From the NCBI GenBank assembly GCA_934446095.1, contig CAKSDR010000027.1:1-16266 (forward strand): 16,266 nucleotides of DNA. Direction: 5' to 3'. Position numbers and translations under genes: made by a program. Below the pieces are notes generated by a model that was not told where the DNA came from, searched no databases, and saw only the letters and a program-made list of their open reading frames with translations. The stretch's first letter is position 1, and every line of letters starts with the position of its first letter. Below are positions 6,209 through 14,415 of the stretch, one piece after another. This DNA is from an uncultured Eubacteriales bacterium (GTDB lineage Bacteria > Bacillota > Clostridia > Oscillospirales > CAG-382).

Positions 6209-7585
6209 ATGAAAATGTGGCAGGGACGTTTTAAAAAGGAAGAAGATCTGCAGGTAAACGATTTCAATTCTTCCGTAAGGTTTGATATGCGAATGTATAA
6301 ACAGGATATTTCGGGCAGCATAGCGCATGCAAAGATGCTCGGAAAGCAGAATATCATTTCTCAAAAAGATTCCGAAACAATAGTTTGCGGGCTTTATGGA
6401 ATACTTTCGGATATTGAAAGCGGAAAACTTAAAATTGATATGTCGGCTGAAGATATACATATGTTTGTCGAGGAAGAACTTACCAAAAGAATCGGCAACT
6501 GCGGAAAAATGCTCCATACCTCAAGAAGCAGAAACGACCAGGTTGCCCTTGATACAAGGATGTATGTTTCGGAAGAAATTGAAAATATCACGGGACTTCT
6601 TAAAAATTTGTGTGGTGTAATAATTGAAATTGCAAAAAACAATATGGGCACGATAATGCCGGGATATACTCATCTTCAAAGAGCGCAGCCGGTTACATTT
6701 GCGCATTATATTCTTGCATATGCCCAGATGTTTAAAAGGGATATTGAACGACTTTGCGACTGCAAAAAGAGAACTCTTGCACTGCCTCTCGGAGCATGCG
6801 CCCTTGCCGGAACCACGTATGATATCGATAGGTTTTACGTGGCTGAAGAACTCGGCTTTAACGGGGTATGCGAAAATAGTATTGACGCCGTATCTGACCG
6901 CGATTTTGCTCTCGAATTTTCGTTTTGCCTGTCGCTTATCATGACGCATCTTTCGAGATTTTCCGAAGAAATTATTCTTTGGTGCTCGTCGGAATTCTCT
7001 TTTATAGAACTTGACGACGCCTTTTCAACAGGTTCATCAATAATGCCGCAGAAAAAGAACCCCGATGTTGCGGAACTTGTCAGGGGAAAAACAGGGCGCG
7101 TATACGGCAGCCTTATGTCTTTGCTTACTGTCATGAAGGGACTTCCGCTTGCGTATAACAAGGATATGCAGGAAGACAAGGAAATGATGTTCGACGCAAT
7201 TGACAATACAAAAAACTGCATTTCGACTTTTTCGCGAATGTTTGAAACAATTTCGGTGAAAAAAGATAAAATGCGCGATGCCGCAAATTTCGGTTTTATA
7301 AACGCCACCGACTGTGCAGATTATCTCGTGAAAAAAGGAGTTCCTTTCAGGACGGCTTATAAAGCCGTAGGAGAACTTGTCGCTGTATGCATAGAAAAGG
7401 GCTTGTCTTTTGAAACTCTGCCTATTTCGGAGTATAAAAGCGTTTGCGAATTGTTTGATAACGATGTATATGACGCCGTGAATATCGACAACTGCGTAAA
7501 CAGAAGAAAGGTATTCGGCGGTCCCTCGGAAGAATCCGTAAATACGCAGATAGCAAGTCTTGAAAAGTTTTTAAAAAATATATAA
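6209..7585 (+). CDS. argH: Argininosuccinate lyase
   Basis: A 458-residue enzyme of the fumarase/aspartase superfamily that splits argininosuccinate to arginine and fumarate. It opens MKMWQGRFKKEEDLQVNDFNSS, as in most ArgH. TSRSRNDQVALD binds substrate, GYTHLQRAQP carries the general His, and the signature loop STGSSIMPQKKNPD (about residue 273 on) carries the catalytic Ser. The frame is open up to 6152, inside argG, but the ArgH N-terminus and the SD TGAGGT at 6195-6200 fix the ATG at 6209. It lies 19 bases after argG with no terminator, so they form one operon. I see no terminator after its stop; acetate kinase has its own promoter. Confidence 0.98.
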   Translation: MKMWQGRFKKEEDLQVNDFNSSVRFDMRMYKQDISGSIAHAKMLGKQNIISQKDSETIVCGLYGILSDIESGKLKIDMSAEDIHMFVEEELTKRIGNCGKMLHTSRSRNDQVALDTRMYVSEEIENITGLLKNLCGVIIEIAKNNMGTIMPGYTHLQRAQPVTFAHYILAYAQMFKRDIERLCDCKKRTLALPLGACALAGTTYDIDRFYVAEELGFNGVCENSIDAVSDRDFALEFSFCLSLIMTHLSRFSEEIILWCSSEFSFIELDDAFSTGSSIMPQKKNPDVAELVRGKTGRVYGSLMSLLTVMKGLPLAYNKDMQEDKEMMFDAIDNTKNCISTFSRMFETISVKKDKMRDAANFGFINATDCADYLVKKGVPFRTAYKAVGELVAVCIEKGLSFETLPISEYKSVCELFDNDVYDAVNIDNCVNRRKVFGGPSEESVNTQIASLEKFLKNI

Positions 7586-7601
7586 TAAAAAAATTACCTA
7601 C

Positions 7602-7630
7602 TTGAAAAATTTGTATATTTGATTTATAAT
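7602..7630 (+). promoter_or_regulatory. Sigma-A-like promoter of ackA
   Basis: TTGAAA (7602-7607) and TATAAT (7625-7630) have the ideal 17-base spacer, 17 bases after the argH stop. The SD AAAGGCAGG lies six bases before the ATG at 7671. Confidence 0.78.
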
Positions 7631-7670
7631 ATTATGGAAATTAAATATATATTAAAAAGGCAGGTAAAAT

Positions 7671-8885
7671 ATGAAGATTTTGGTTATTAACGCAGGAAGT
7701 TCTTCTATAAAATATCAACTTATTGATATGGAAAACGAATCGGTTCTTGCGAAAGGTCTTTGCGACAGAATAGGTATTGAAGGCGGAAACTTTAAACATA
7801 AGGTTCCTGGCAGAGATGACTACGCTGTTAATGTCGATATGAAAAACCACGAGGAAGCAATAAATCTTGTAATCTCTACTCTTATAAGCAAAGAACACGG
7901 AGTTATCAGTTCAATGAAAGAAATTGACGCGGTAGGCCACAGAGTGCTTCACGGCGGAGAAAAACTTTCGGGATCTATCATTGTCGATGAAAAAGTAAAA
8001 GAAGCAATAAGAGAATGTTTTGACCTCGGACCGCTTCATAACCCCCATAATCTTACCGGAATTCTTGCGTGCGAAAAACTTATGCCGTCTGTTCCGCAGG
8101 TTGCGGTTTTTGACACCGGCTTCCATCAGACAATGCCGGATTATGCATATTTATATGCTTTGCCGTACGAATACTATGAAAAATACAAAATCCGCCGTTA
8201 CGGATTCCACGGAACGTCACACAGATATGTTAGCCAGAGAGCAGCGGCAATGCTCGGAAGAGATAGTAAAAACCCCAAGGGTCTTAAAGTTGTTACATGC
8301 CATCTCGGAAACGGTTCATCAATCGCAGCGGTTGCCGACGGTAAATGCATGGATACCACGATGGGTCTTACGCCTCTTGAAGGTATTATGATGGGTACAA
8401 GATGCGGAAGCATTGACCCTGCCATTATTCCTTTTCTTATGGAAAAAGAACATATGTCGGCAAAAGAAATCGATACCATGATGAATAAAAAATCCGGTAT
8501 ACTCGGAGTTTCGCAGACAACAAGCGATAACCGCGACATTGAAGAGGGTGCAAGAAAAGGAAACAAGAGATATCAACTTATTGAATCCATGCTTTGCCAC
8601 CAGCTTACAAAATACATAGGCGGTTATGCCGCTGCAATGGGCGGACTTGATGCCGTTGTATTTACGGGCGGTATCGGTGAGAACAATCCGCAGTACAGAA
8701 CCAGAGTTGCCGAAAAACTTGCTTTCCTCGGCGTTAAAATCGATGAAACGTTGAACGCAAAAGCAAAACGCACAAGTGAAGAGTTTGATATTTCAACACC
8801 CGACGCCAAGGTTCGTATGCTTGTTATTCCTACAAACGAGGAACTTATGATAGCGCGCGATACTCTTGAACTTTGTTCAAAATAA
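7671..8885 (+). CDS. ackA: Acetate kinase
   Basis: A 404-residue enzyme of the acetokinase family (ASKHA fold). It makes ATP and acetate from acetyl phosphate, the last energy-yielding step of acetate fermentation. The N-terminal nucleotide motif VINAGSSSIKYQL, HRVLHGGE, VFDTGFHQTMP, RYGFHGTSHRYV, CHLGNGSS, TPLEGIMMGTRCGSIDPAI and the C-terminal GGIGENNPQYR are all present, so the enzyme looks complete and active. Butyrate kinase is excluded by the length and these motifs. The partner phosphotransacetylase (pta), often adjacent, is not here. The gene is a single-gene unit with its own promoter and a strong hairpin terminator. The sequence is less AT-biased than its surroundings, as in highly expressed genes. 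Confidence 0.98.
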   Translation: MKILVINAGSSSIKYQLIDMENESVLAKGLCDRIGIEGGNFKHKVPGRDDYAVNVDMKNHEEAINLVISTLISKEHGVISSMKEIDAVGHRVLHGGEKLSGSIIVDEKVKEAIRECFDLGPLHNPHNLTGILACEKLMPSVPQVAVFDTGFHQTMPDYAYLYALPYEYYEKYKIRRYGFHGTSHRYVSQRAAAMLGRDSKNPKGLKVVTCHLGNGSSIAAVADGKCMDTTMGLTPLEGIMMGTRCGSIDPAIIPFLMEKEHMSAKEIDTMMNKKSGILGVSQTTSDNRDIEEGARKGNKRYQLIESMLCHQLTKYIGGYAAAMGGLDAVVFTGGIGENNPQYRTRVAEKLAFLGVKIDETLNAKAKRTSEEFDISTPDAKVRMLVIPTNEELMIARDTLELCSK

Positions 8886-8895
8886 TTTATTATTT

Positions 8896-8932
8896 AAACC
8901 CCTGTGTGTCTTTACAGATACACAGGGGTTTT
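8896..8932. terminator. Terminator after ackA, probably bidirectional
   Basis: A 15-bp stem (8896-8910 with 8917-8931, one G-U pair) closes a TTTACA loop. The core is CCCCTGTGT paired with ACACAGGGG, followed by TTTT. On the minus strand the stem is followed by AAATAATAAATT. It separates ackA from a convergent small membrane protein gene. Confidence 0.85.
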
Positions 8933-8955
8933 GCAGTTTCGGATGCTTTTTAGTT

Positions 8956-9126
8956 TTATTCATTATTATTGTCAACGGCATATATTAAACAGGCAATCCC
9001 CGCAATTAACGAAAATAATATTGCTCCGCCGATTCCTTCATTGTTCAAGGCGGTTCCTGCAAAAAAGCCGATTATTCCGGAAAAAGCCATAACGATAACC
9101 GATACTGAAGTTCTGAATTTTTTCAT
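8956..9126 (-). CDS. Small two-helix membrane protein of unknown function
   Basis: I do not recognise this 56-residue protein. It has a basic N-terminus (MKKFRTS) and two hydrophobic segments at about residues 6-24 (SVIVMAFSGIIGFFAG) and 31-49 (GGAILFSLIAGIACLIYAV) split by a short NNEG turn, and ends in the polar DNNNE. The chosen ATG at 9126 has an SD GTGAGG that overlaps the stop codon of the FkbM gene, so its translation is probably coupled to it. A GTG at 9141 is also in frame but lies within that SD. Its 3' end faces the ackA terminator. No catalytic residue is evident; it may be an accessory or structural membrane peptide. Confidence 0.65.
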   Translation of the reverse strand: MKKFRTSVSVIVMAFSGIIGFFAGTALNNEGIGGAILFSLIAGIACLIYAVDNNNE

Positions 9127-9137
9127 GATATAAATCC

Positions 9138-10232
9138 TCACTTTTTTACAAAATAAAAATTTGTGTCCCAGGACGGGATATATTTAAAATGCCTGAAATA
9201 CACATTGTACTCCGAATGCAAATCGAGCACGGTAAACGGAATGTCGAAATAATCTTCGCTTCTGTGATACGCCGCAACACAAATGCACGGAGCACATCTT
9301 TTTATGGTGTTCTCAAGCCCGAGCAGCGCTTTTTTGTCGGATCCTTCGGCGTCGATTTTTATAATGCCGACTTTTTCGTTTTTCAGAATGTTGTCGGCTC
9401 TTACGGCTTTGGTTTCTACAGATTTATTGTGTAAAGCGTTGCTTTCGATTGAACTGTTTCTTCCTGAGCGCGAGTTGAAAAAAAGCGTTCCGTCCTTGTC
9501 ATACGCTGCGGCGTTGTAACAATCAATGCTGCAGTTTTGAATTTTTTCTGTGTTTTTCAAAAGTTTTGCAAAGTTTTTTATATCCGGTTCAAATGCGGTT
9601 ATTTTTGTTATACGGTTATTTGTGAAATAAAGAAATTGGTTTATCGTATCTCCGTTATATGCGCCTATGTCGACATAACGGCACGGAAAATCTATTTTAA
9701 AAATATTGTCAAAACTTTCTTTTATATCGGTCTGACATGAAAAAAGGTATTCTACTTTGCCTGAAAGTTTGTATTTTATTGAAGAAACATAAACTTCTTT
9801 TGATTTTTCATCGCTTAATTTTTCATACACTTTTTCGAATTTTGAAATATTTGAAAGAAAATAGTTGTAGTCAAAAAGAGTATCTCCGAAAACAGGCACG
9901 TCCGGCAGGTAAAATTCTTGCTCCGACATTAAAAATTTTACGTTTTCTATCACTTCGTCAAGGTTTGTCCCGAAAGACATGAGAATTATCATGTTCGGGA
10001 ATTTCTCTTTTAAATCCGAATATTTTTGAACTTTGAAGGAATGAAAGTTTTTGTCGCGTACAAAACCGTCGCTTGCGAAAACTCCGGATATTTCAATGTT
10101 TTTTTCATGAAGTACATTTATAATTTTATCGGCGCCGTCACCCATGCCATAGAGTACAATCGGTTTTTCTGCATGTTCAAGGCGATGCCATAGGTCACAT
10201 TTGATATCGGAAAAAAAGTCTGCAAAGTTCAT
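9138..10232 (-). CDS. FkbM family SAM-dependent methyltransferase with N-terminal Rossmann-like domain
   Basis: A 364-residue protein with two parts. Residues about 20-120 look like a small nucleotide-binding fold (KPIVLYGMGDGADKIINVL, with GxGxxA, then an ILMSFG strand), as seen ahead of some sugar or cofactor binding domains. The C-terminal half is an FkbM methyltransferase: SAM motif I YVDIGAYNGDT (near 187-196), an acidic strand end TAFEPD, and VGIIKIDAEGSDKKALLG (near 290-305). FkbM enzymes methylate hydroxyls on sugars or polyketides. Its acceptor is unknown; a cell-surface glycan is a reasonable guess given the divergent surface protein gene. The frame extends to 10316, but the ATG at 10232 has an SD GGGAG six bases away and is preferred. 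No membrane segment or signal peptide is seen. Confidence 0.85.
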   Translation of the reverse strand: MNFADFFSDIKCDLWHRLEHAEKPIVLYGMGDGADKIINVLHEKNIEISGVFASDGFVRDKNFHSFKVQKYSDLKEKFPNMIILMSFGTNLDEVIENVKFLMSEQEFYLPDVPVFGDTLFDYNYFLSNISKFEKVYEKLSDEKSKEVYVSSIKYKLSGKVEYLFSCQTDIKESFDNIFKIDFPCRYVDIGAYNGDTINQFLYFTNNRITKITAFEPDIKNFAKLLKNTEKIQNCSIDCYNAAAYDKDGTLFFNSRSGRNSSIESNALHNKSVETKAVRADNILKNEKVGIIKIDAEGSDKKALLGLENTIKRCAPCICVAAYHRSEDYFDIPFTVLDLHSEYNVYFRHFKYIPSWDTNFYFVKK

Positions 10233-10257
10233 TTTATTCTCCCGTGTTTTTTTATAT

Positions 10258-10286
10258 ATTTTACCATTTTTACTCTTTAAAGTAAA
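10258..10286 (-). promoter_or_regulatory. Sigma-A-like promoter of the FkbM gene
   Basis: On the minus strand TTTACT (10286-10281) and TAAAAT (10263-10258) are 17 bases apart, upstream of the start at 10232. It faces away from the promoter of the glycosidase gene in the same 161-base spacer. Confidence 0.5.
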
Positions 10287-10329
10287 TATATTCCAGTATA
10301 ATTTTTTACAAAACATGCAATGTTTTTAT

Positions 10330-10358
10330 TTGACTGCAAGGCATTTATATGTTATAAT
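10330..10358 (+). promoter_or_regulatory. Sigma-A-like promoter of the SLH glycosidase gene
   Basis: TTGACT (10330-10335) and a perfect TATAAT (10353-10358) have a 17-base spacer. The SD GAGGGG (10383-10388) and the ATG at 10394 follow. Confidence 0.85.
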
Positions 10359-10393
10359 AAACTTGATTTCGATGTATGAAGCGAGGGGATAAA

Positions 10394-13000
10394 ATGAAAG
10401 CAAAAAAAATAATATCTTTTTTAATTACGGCAGTTATACTGCTTTCAAATTTCAGCGTATATGCTTTTTACGATGTGTATGAGCAGCAGCGCACAATGAT
10501 TGACGAACAGACATATACCGTTTCTCCGGGACTTACATATACTGAAACAACATTTAATGTTTTAGATACAAATTTTGAAAGGGCATATTATTTTGAATAT
10601 ACTCCCGGCATGGGAACAAATGTTGTTACTTCATGCGGGCAGTACATATACGGAACAAATTCATTAAAAACTCTTACGGAAAAAATGGAAGAACAGGGTT
10701 TGAGAGTTGTCGGAGGCATAAACGGCGATTTTTACAGTATGAAAACCGGTATTCCGCTGAGCGCCATGATTCAGAACGGAGAAATAATTACGTCTGACGA
10801 CAATAGGCTTGCTTTAGGATTTGACAAGGACGGCAAGGCGATTATATCAAAACCTGAAATGCATATTTCTCTTAAAAACGATGTTAAAAGTTTGAATATT
10901 GCCCATATAAATAAATACCCGCTTGAATGGGGACTGTATTTGCTTACCGACAGTTTCTATCCGACAACAAAAAGCACGCTTGCGTCATATGAAATTGTGC
11001 TTATGCCTTATTCCGAAAAAACGCTTGTAAAAGAACCTGAAAATTATGAAAAAAAAGAAGAAACCGAACTTATTTCGAAAATTTCCGGTTCTTCCGAAAA
11101 TTTGGAAAATCCTGAATATGAAACATATGAATATACAAAGGATTCGGATAAATTATATATGGGATGCGGCGTAAACGTTGTCGTAAAAGAAATCCGCAAG
11201 GATTCTTTGGATTCAAAAATACCAGAGGGATGCTTTGTATTGTGCGCGGAAAACGTTTATCAGGGAGCATATGTTGAAAACATGCAGGTGGGAGATGAAT
11301 TCCTGCTGTCTGTTGACGGCAATGAAGAATGGGAAAACATTCGTGAAGCAATCGGAGCGTCCGGCGGACTTATACTTTCCGGCGGAGAATATACCGAGGA
11401 CGTGTACATAGACCATTATACAAATTTGCATCCGCGAACGGCTGCAGGCGTCCGTGAAAACGGAGAAGTTGTGTTTTTCTGCGTTGACGGCAGAAAAAAG
11501 GGCAGCAGCTGCGGAATGTCGGTTCAGCAGGTAGCATATGAACTCAAAAGACTCGGATGCATAACCGCTATAAACCTTGACGGAGGCGGTTCCACAACCG
11601 TTTACAGCGCGCTTACAGGAAAACCGAATTCCTCATTGCAAAATATTCCGTCCGATATTTCCGAGAGGAGAACCGCAAATTCAATACTTTTTGTAAACAA
11701 TTCGGAAAAAATCGGGAATATTTCAAAATTGCAAATGTATCCGAACAATATTTATGTATTTTCGAAGAGTTCGTTAACTCTTGGAGATGTTCTTGCAGCC
11801 GATGAAAATTATTTTCCGGTGGATATTTCCGAATATGAAAAAGAGTTTCTTATAAGCGGCGAAAATTCCGACTCAAGGATTGTTGATAATAATAAGTTTC
11901 TTGCCGGAACGGTTCCGGGAAGGGTAAACCTTGAATCAAGAATAACAAAAGATTCCTCGGACATTGTTCTGCCGTGCGGATATGTTAATGTTATAAACGA
12001 CATTTCGGAGTTTTCATTTTTTGAAGATACCTTTAATATTTCTCCGTTTGAAAGCATTACTTTTGATGCAGACGCGTCTTTTAACAACGCGCATGTCGCT
12101 ATTAACTGCTCAGGAATAAGCTGGAACCTTGACGGTGATGAGGAATCTGAAAATATTGAATACCATGATTTTGACGAATCGGGACTTATTAGCGGCAAAA
12201 AAGGCACACTTGACGAGAATGGCGTGTTCACTCCTTCGACGGAAGGGGAAACTTACAATATTTACGCTAAAGCGGGAAACGCTGTGGCAAAAATTACTGT
12301 AAGCGTAGACAAGTTCCCTTTTTCTGACAGCCGTGAACATTGGTCGGCCGAAAGTCTTTATGATATATACAAACACGGACTTATGCAAGGGGAGAGAACT
12401 GCAGATGAAACTCTTGCATTTAAACCCGACAGAACTATTTCAAAGGCCGAATTTCTTACAGTACTTGCGAGAATGCTGAAAACTGTAGATGAAAATTTCG
12501 AGGAACAAACGGTTCCTGAAGAAAATACCGAGGCTGAAGAAATCTCCTCCGAAACCGAAGAAAACACCACGGAAGAACCAACCTTACAAGATACAAAACT
12601 TGAACGTTTTTCGGACTTTTCGGAAATTCCGGACTGGTCTTTAAAATACATAGATTCTCTTGATAAAATGGATACCGGTCTTAACCTCATTGACATAATT
12701 TCGAAAACCGATGCCGACGGAAATATAACGCTTAATGCAAGAGAAAATATATCAAGACTTGAGGTTCTTGCTCTGCTTGGCGCGCTCTGTGATGACACGG
12801 ACGAGGATTTTCTCATATTGTATCCGGATACCGTAAATCTTAAAGATCATAAATACTCGAAATACATAAATAACGCACTTGCTTATAAAATATTCAGCGG
12901 GTATCTTGACGGCACTATAAGAACCGAAAACTCACTGACAAGAGCTGAGGCTGCAACTGTCCTTCTTAGATACGAGGATGCGTCACAGCAAAAATCATGA
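10394..13000 (+). CDS. Secreted phosphodiester glycosidase (NAGPA domain) with SLH cell-wall anchoring repeats
   Basis: An 868-residue exported protein. Residues 1-25 form a signal peptide (MKAKKIISFLITAVILLSNF). The phosphodiester glycosidase domain (PF09992, NAGPA-like) spans about 60-430, with GGINGDFYS (about 107), HPRTAAGV, FFCVDGR (about 362), a long helix and the hallmark INLDGGGSTT (about 393). NAGPA enzymes cleave sugar-phosphodiester bonds; a teichoic-type or phospho-glycan substrate is only a guess. Residues 430-640 are beta-rich, perhaps Ig-like. The C-terminus holds three SLH repeats near 641, 737 and 812 (FKPDRTISKAEFL, NSLTRAEAATVLLRYE), which bind pyruvylated cell-wall polymers. 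An acidic Glu/Thr linker (about 695-730) splits SLH 1 and 2. An ATG at 10376 is in frame, but the SD lies after it; 10394 is the start. A terminator follows at 13006. Confidence 0.9.
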   Translation: MKAKKIISFLITAVILLSNFSVYAFYDVYEQQRTMIDEQTYTVSPGLTYTETTFNVLDTNFERAYYFEYTPGMGTNVVTSCGQYIYGTNSLKTLTEKMEEQGLRVVGGINGDFYSMKTGIPLSAMIQNGEIITSDDNRLALGFDKDGKAIISKPEMHISLKNDVKSLNIAHINKYPLEWGLYLLTDSFYPTTKSTLASYEIVLMPYSEKTLVKEPENYEKKEETELISKISGSSENLENPEYETYEYTKDSDKLYMGCGVNVVVKEIRKDSLDSKIPEGCFVLCAENVYQGAYVENMQVGDEFLLSVDGNEEWENIREAIGASGGLILSGGEYTEDVYIDHYTNLHPRTAAGVRENGEVVFFCVDGRKKGSSCGMSVQQVAYELKRLGCITAINLDGGGSTTVYSALTGKPNSSLQNIPSDISERRTANSILFVNNSEKIGNISKLQMYPNNIYVFSKSSLTLGDVLAADENYFPVDISEYEKEFLISGENSDSRIVDNNKFLAGTVPGRVNLESRITKDSSDIVLPCGYVNVINDISEFSFFEDTFNISPFESITFDADASFNNAHVAINCSGISWNLDGDEESENIEYHDFDESGLISGKKGTLDENGVFTPSTEGETYNIYAKAGNAVAKITVSVDKFPFSDSREHWSAESLYDIYKHGLMQGERTADETLAFKPDRTISKAEFLTVLARMLKTVDENFEEQTVPEENTEAEEISSETEENTTEEPTLQDTKLERFSDFSEIPDWSLKYIDSLDKMDTGLNLIDIISKTDADGNITLNARENISRLEVLALLGALCDDTDEDFLILYPDTVNLKDHKYSKYINNALAYKIFSGYLDGTIRTENSLTRAEAATVLLRYEDASQQKS

Positions 13001-13005
13001 ATAAT

Positions 13006-13044
13006 AAAAACACCCTTTGGCAATAATTTTCAAGGGGTGTTTTT
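13006..13044 (+). terminator. Terminator hairpin that encloses the next gene's SD
   Basis: Arms 13006-13019 and 13031-13044 form a 14-bp stem (AAAAACACCCTTTG with CAAGGGGTGTTTTT; one G-U pair) around an 11-base loop. The right arm ends in a T-run. It lies after the glycosidase stop at 13000. The right arm contains AAGGGG, the SD of the gene starting with GTG at 13045. Confidence 0.8.
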
Positions 13045-13464
13045 GTGTTTTCGTATTTAACTGTCTACTGGGCTGCAATGGCATTTTTTTGTATTATAAT
13101 TAAAATGTATAAATCATACGAGGTCGGAACATTGCCTTGTTTTGTTGCTTTGTCGTCAATTACCGCATTTTTTGCAGGACTTTTTGGAGTCAGATTTTAT
13201 GTTCAGACATTAATTTTTTTGATTGCGTTTTTTGCTTGTATGACAATTTCAATTATTGCATCAAAAAAACATAGTTTAGGCAAAGATGAATTTCCTCATA
13301 AATATATAATAATTACAAAAACCAATAAAAACGAGTATGGTAAAGCCTATCGGAACGGAAAGATTTTTTCTTACTGTAACCGAACTAATAAAAAAATATC
13401 CGAAGGGACAGTGAAAAAAGTGTATAAAGAACCTTCGGGAAATTCAATTGATATTGTTTTTTAA
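13045..13464 (+). CDS. Small membrane protein, possibly NfeD-like
   Basis: A 139-residue protein with two or three hydrophobic segments (about residues 3-20, 28-48 and 52-70), then a soluble basic C-terminal stretch with NEYGKAYRNGKIF and KKISEGTVKKVYKEPSG. This layout of membrane helices followed by a short beta-rich OB-like tail resembles NfeD proteins, which partner stomatin/flotillin-like proteins in membranes; no such gene is nearby, so the match is tentative. The GTG start at 13045 has the SD AAGGGG at 13032-13037 but lies directly after a terminator stem. An ATG at 13078 is an alternative start that would remove most of the first helix. I see no separate promoter, so expression may need read-through from the glycosidase gene. 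Confidence 0.65.
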   Translation: MFSYLTVYWAAMAFFCIIIKMYKSYEVGTLPCFVALSSITAFFAGLFGVRFYVQTLIFLIAFFACMTISIIASKKHSLGKDEFPHKYIIITKTNKNEYGKAYRNGKIFSYCNRTNKKISEGTVKKVYKEPSGNSIDIVF

Positions 13465-13481
13465 AAACCTGTAATAAAAAG

Positions 13482-13510
13482 TTGAAATATCAAATATAAT
13501 ATGATAAAAT
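13482..13510 (+). promoter_or_regulatory. Sigma-A-like promoter of the E2-like gene
   Basis: TTGAAA (13482-13487) and TAAAAT (13505-13510) are 17 bases apart, and a TGA triplet before the -10 element gives an extended -10. A GGAAAAG SD precedes the ATG at 13540. A closer TATAAT at 13495 has no suitable -35. Confidence 0.6.
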
Positions 13511-13539
13511 AAAATGTAAAAAACAAAAAAGGAAAAGTT

Positions 13540-14415
13540 ATGAACAGAAAGAAAAGAATTGGCGACAGAAAAGACGGATATTTAATAAGAACCCTTGATC
13601 CTATATCAAAGGTTTCTCCATATATAATGAAAACGCGCTGCGGGTCTATGAACCTTATCAATATGACAATTGATATTGATGAAGTTGATGATTATCTGAG
13701 GGAAAAACGCAAAAACGGATTTAAAAATATAAGTATGCTGCATTTTATGATTGCAACATATATAAGAACAGCGTCGCAAATGCCCGGAATAAACAGGTTT
13801 GTAAACGGACAGAAAATTTATGCAAGGTATGGAATTGAAATTTGTCTTGCCGTTAAAAAAGAATTGGTTTTGAACGCTCCGGAAACTATTGTAAAATGCA
13901 AATTTACACCCGATTGTACTCTTGAAGATGTGTATAATATACTTAATGCAAAGATTGAGGAATACAAAAATAACGACGATCAAAATAAGTTCGATAATAC
14001 TGCCAAAATTTTAAATTACATACCAGGACTTTTTTTGAGATTTTCGATAGGATTTTTAAGTTTTCTTGATTATTTCGGTCTTTTGCCGAAATCTTTAACT
14101 GACGTAAGTCCGTTCCACGGTTCATTTTTCATAACATCAATGGGATCTCTCGGAATTCCGGCAATATTTCATCACTTGTATGACTTCGGGAATCTGCCGG
14201 TTTTTTGCGCCTACGGCGCTAAAAAAAGCGTATATCAACTCTCATCAACAGGGGAGCCTGAGGAGAAAAGATGTATGGACTTTTCTTTTGCTCTTGATGA
14301 AAGAATATGCGACGGGCAATACTACGCTTCATGTATGAAATTTATCAAAAAGATATTCAAAAATCCCGCCATACTCGATAAAAAACCGGAACAGATTGTT
14401 CCGGATATAGATTAA
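13540..14415 (+). CDS. Stand-alone 2-oxoacid dehydrogenase E2 / CAT-fold acyltransferase-like protein
   Basis: A 291-residue protein of the E2 catalytic/chloramphenicol acetyltransferase fold (PF00198-like). It has no lipoyl or subunit-binding domain. The stretches MLHFMIATYIRTASQMPGINRF (residues 66-87), FFITSMGSLGIPAIFHH (196-212) and FALDERICDGQYYASC (250-265) align with fold landmarks. In active enzymes the last motif is HxxxDG; here Glu254 replaces the His (DERICDG), while Asp258-Gly259 remain. From memory, close clostridial homologues also have DERIC. So it may act by another mechanism or be a non-catalytic binding protein. An amphipathic insert lies at about 150-190. It is monocistronic, and its stop overlaps that of the convergent thioesterase gene by two bases. 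No E1 or E3 genes are near. Confidence 0.82.
   Translation: MNRKKRIGDRKDGYLIRTLDPISKVSPYIMKTRCGSMNLINMTIDIDEVDDYLREKRKNGFKNISMLHFMIATYIRTASQMPGINRFVNGQKIYARYGIEICLAVKKELVLNAPETIVKCKFTPDCTLEDVYNILNAKIEEYKNNDDQNKFDNTAKILNYIPGLFLRFSIGFLSFLDYFGLLPKSLTDVSPFHGSFFITSMGSLGIPAIFHHLYDFGNLPVFCAYGAKKSVYQLSSTGEPEEKRCMDFSFALDERICDGQYYASCMKFIKKIFKNPAILDKKPEQIVPDID

Noticed and set aside
8198..8566. Minus-strand open frames within ackA, and similar ones within argG, argH and the glycosidase gene
   Set aside because: They are antisense to strongly conserved genes, lack ribosome binding sites and give compositionally odd products.
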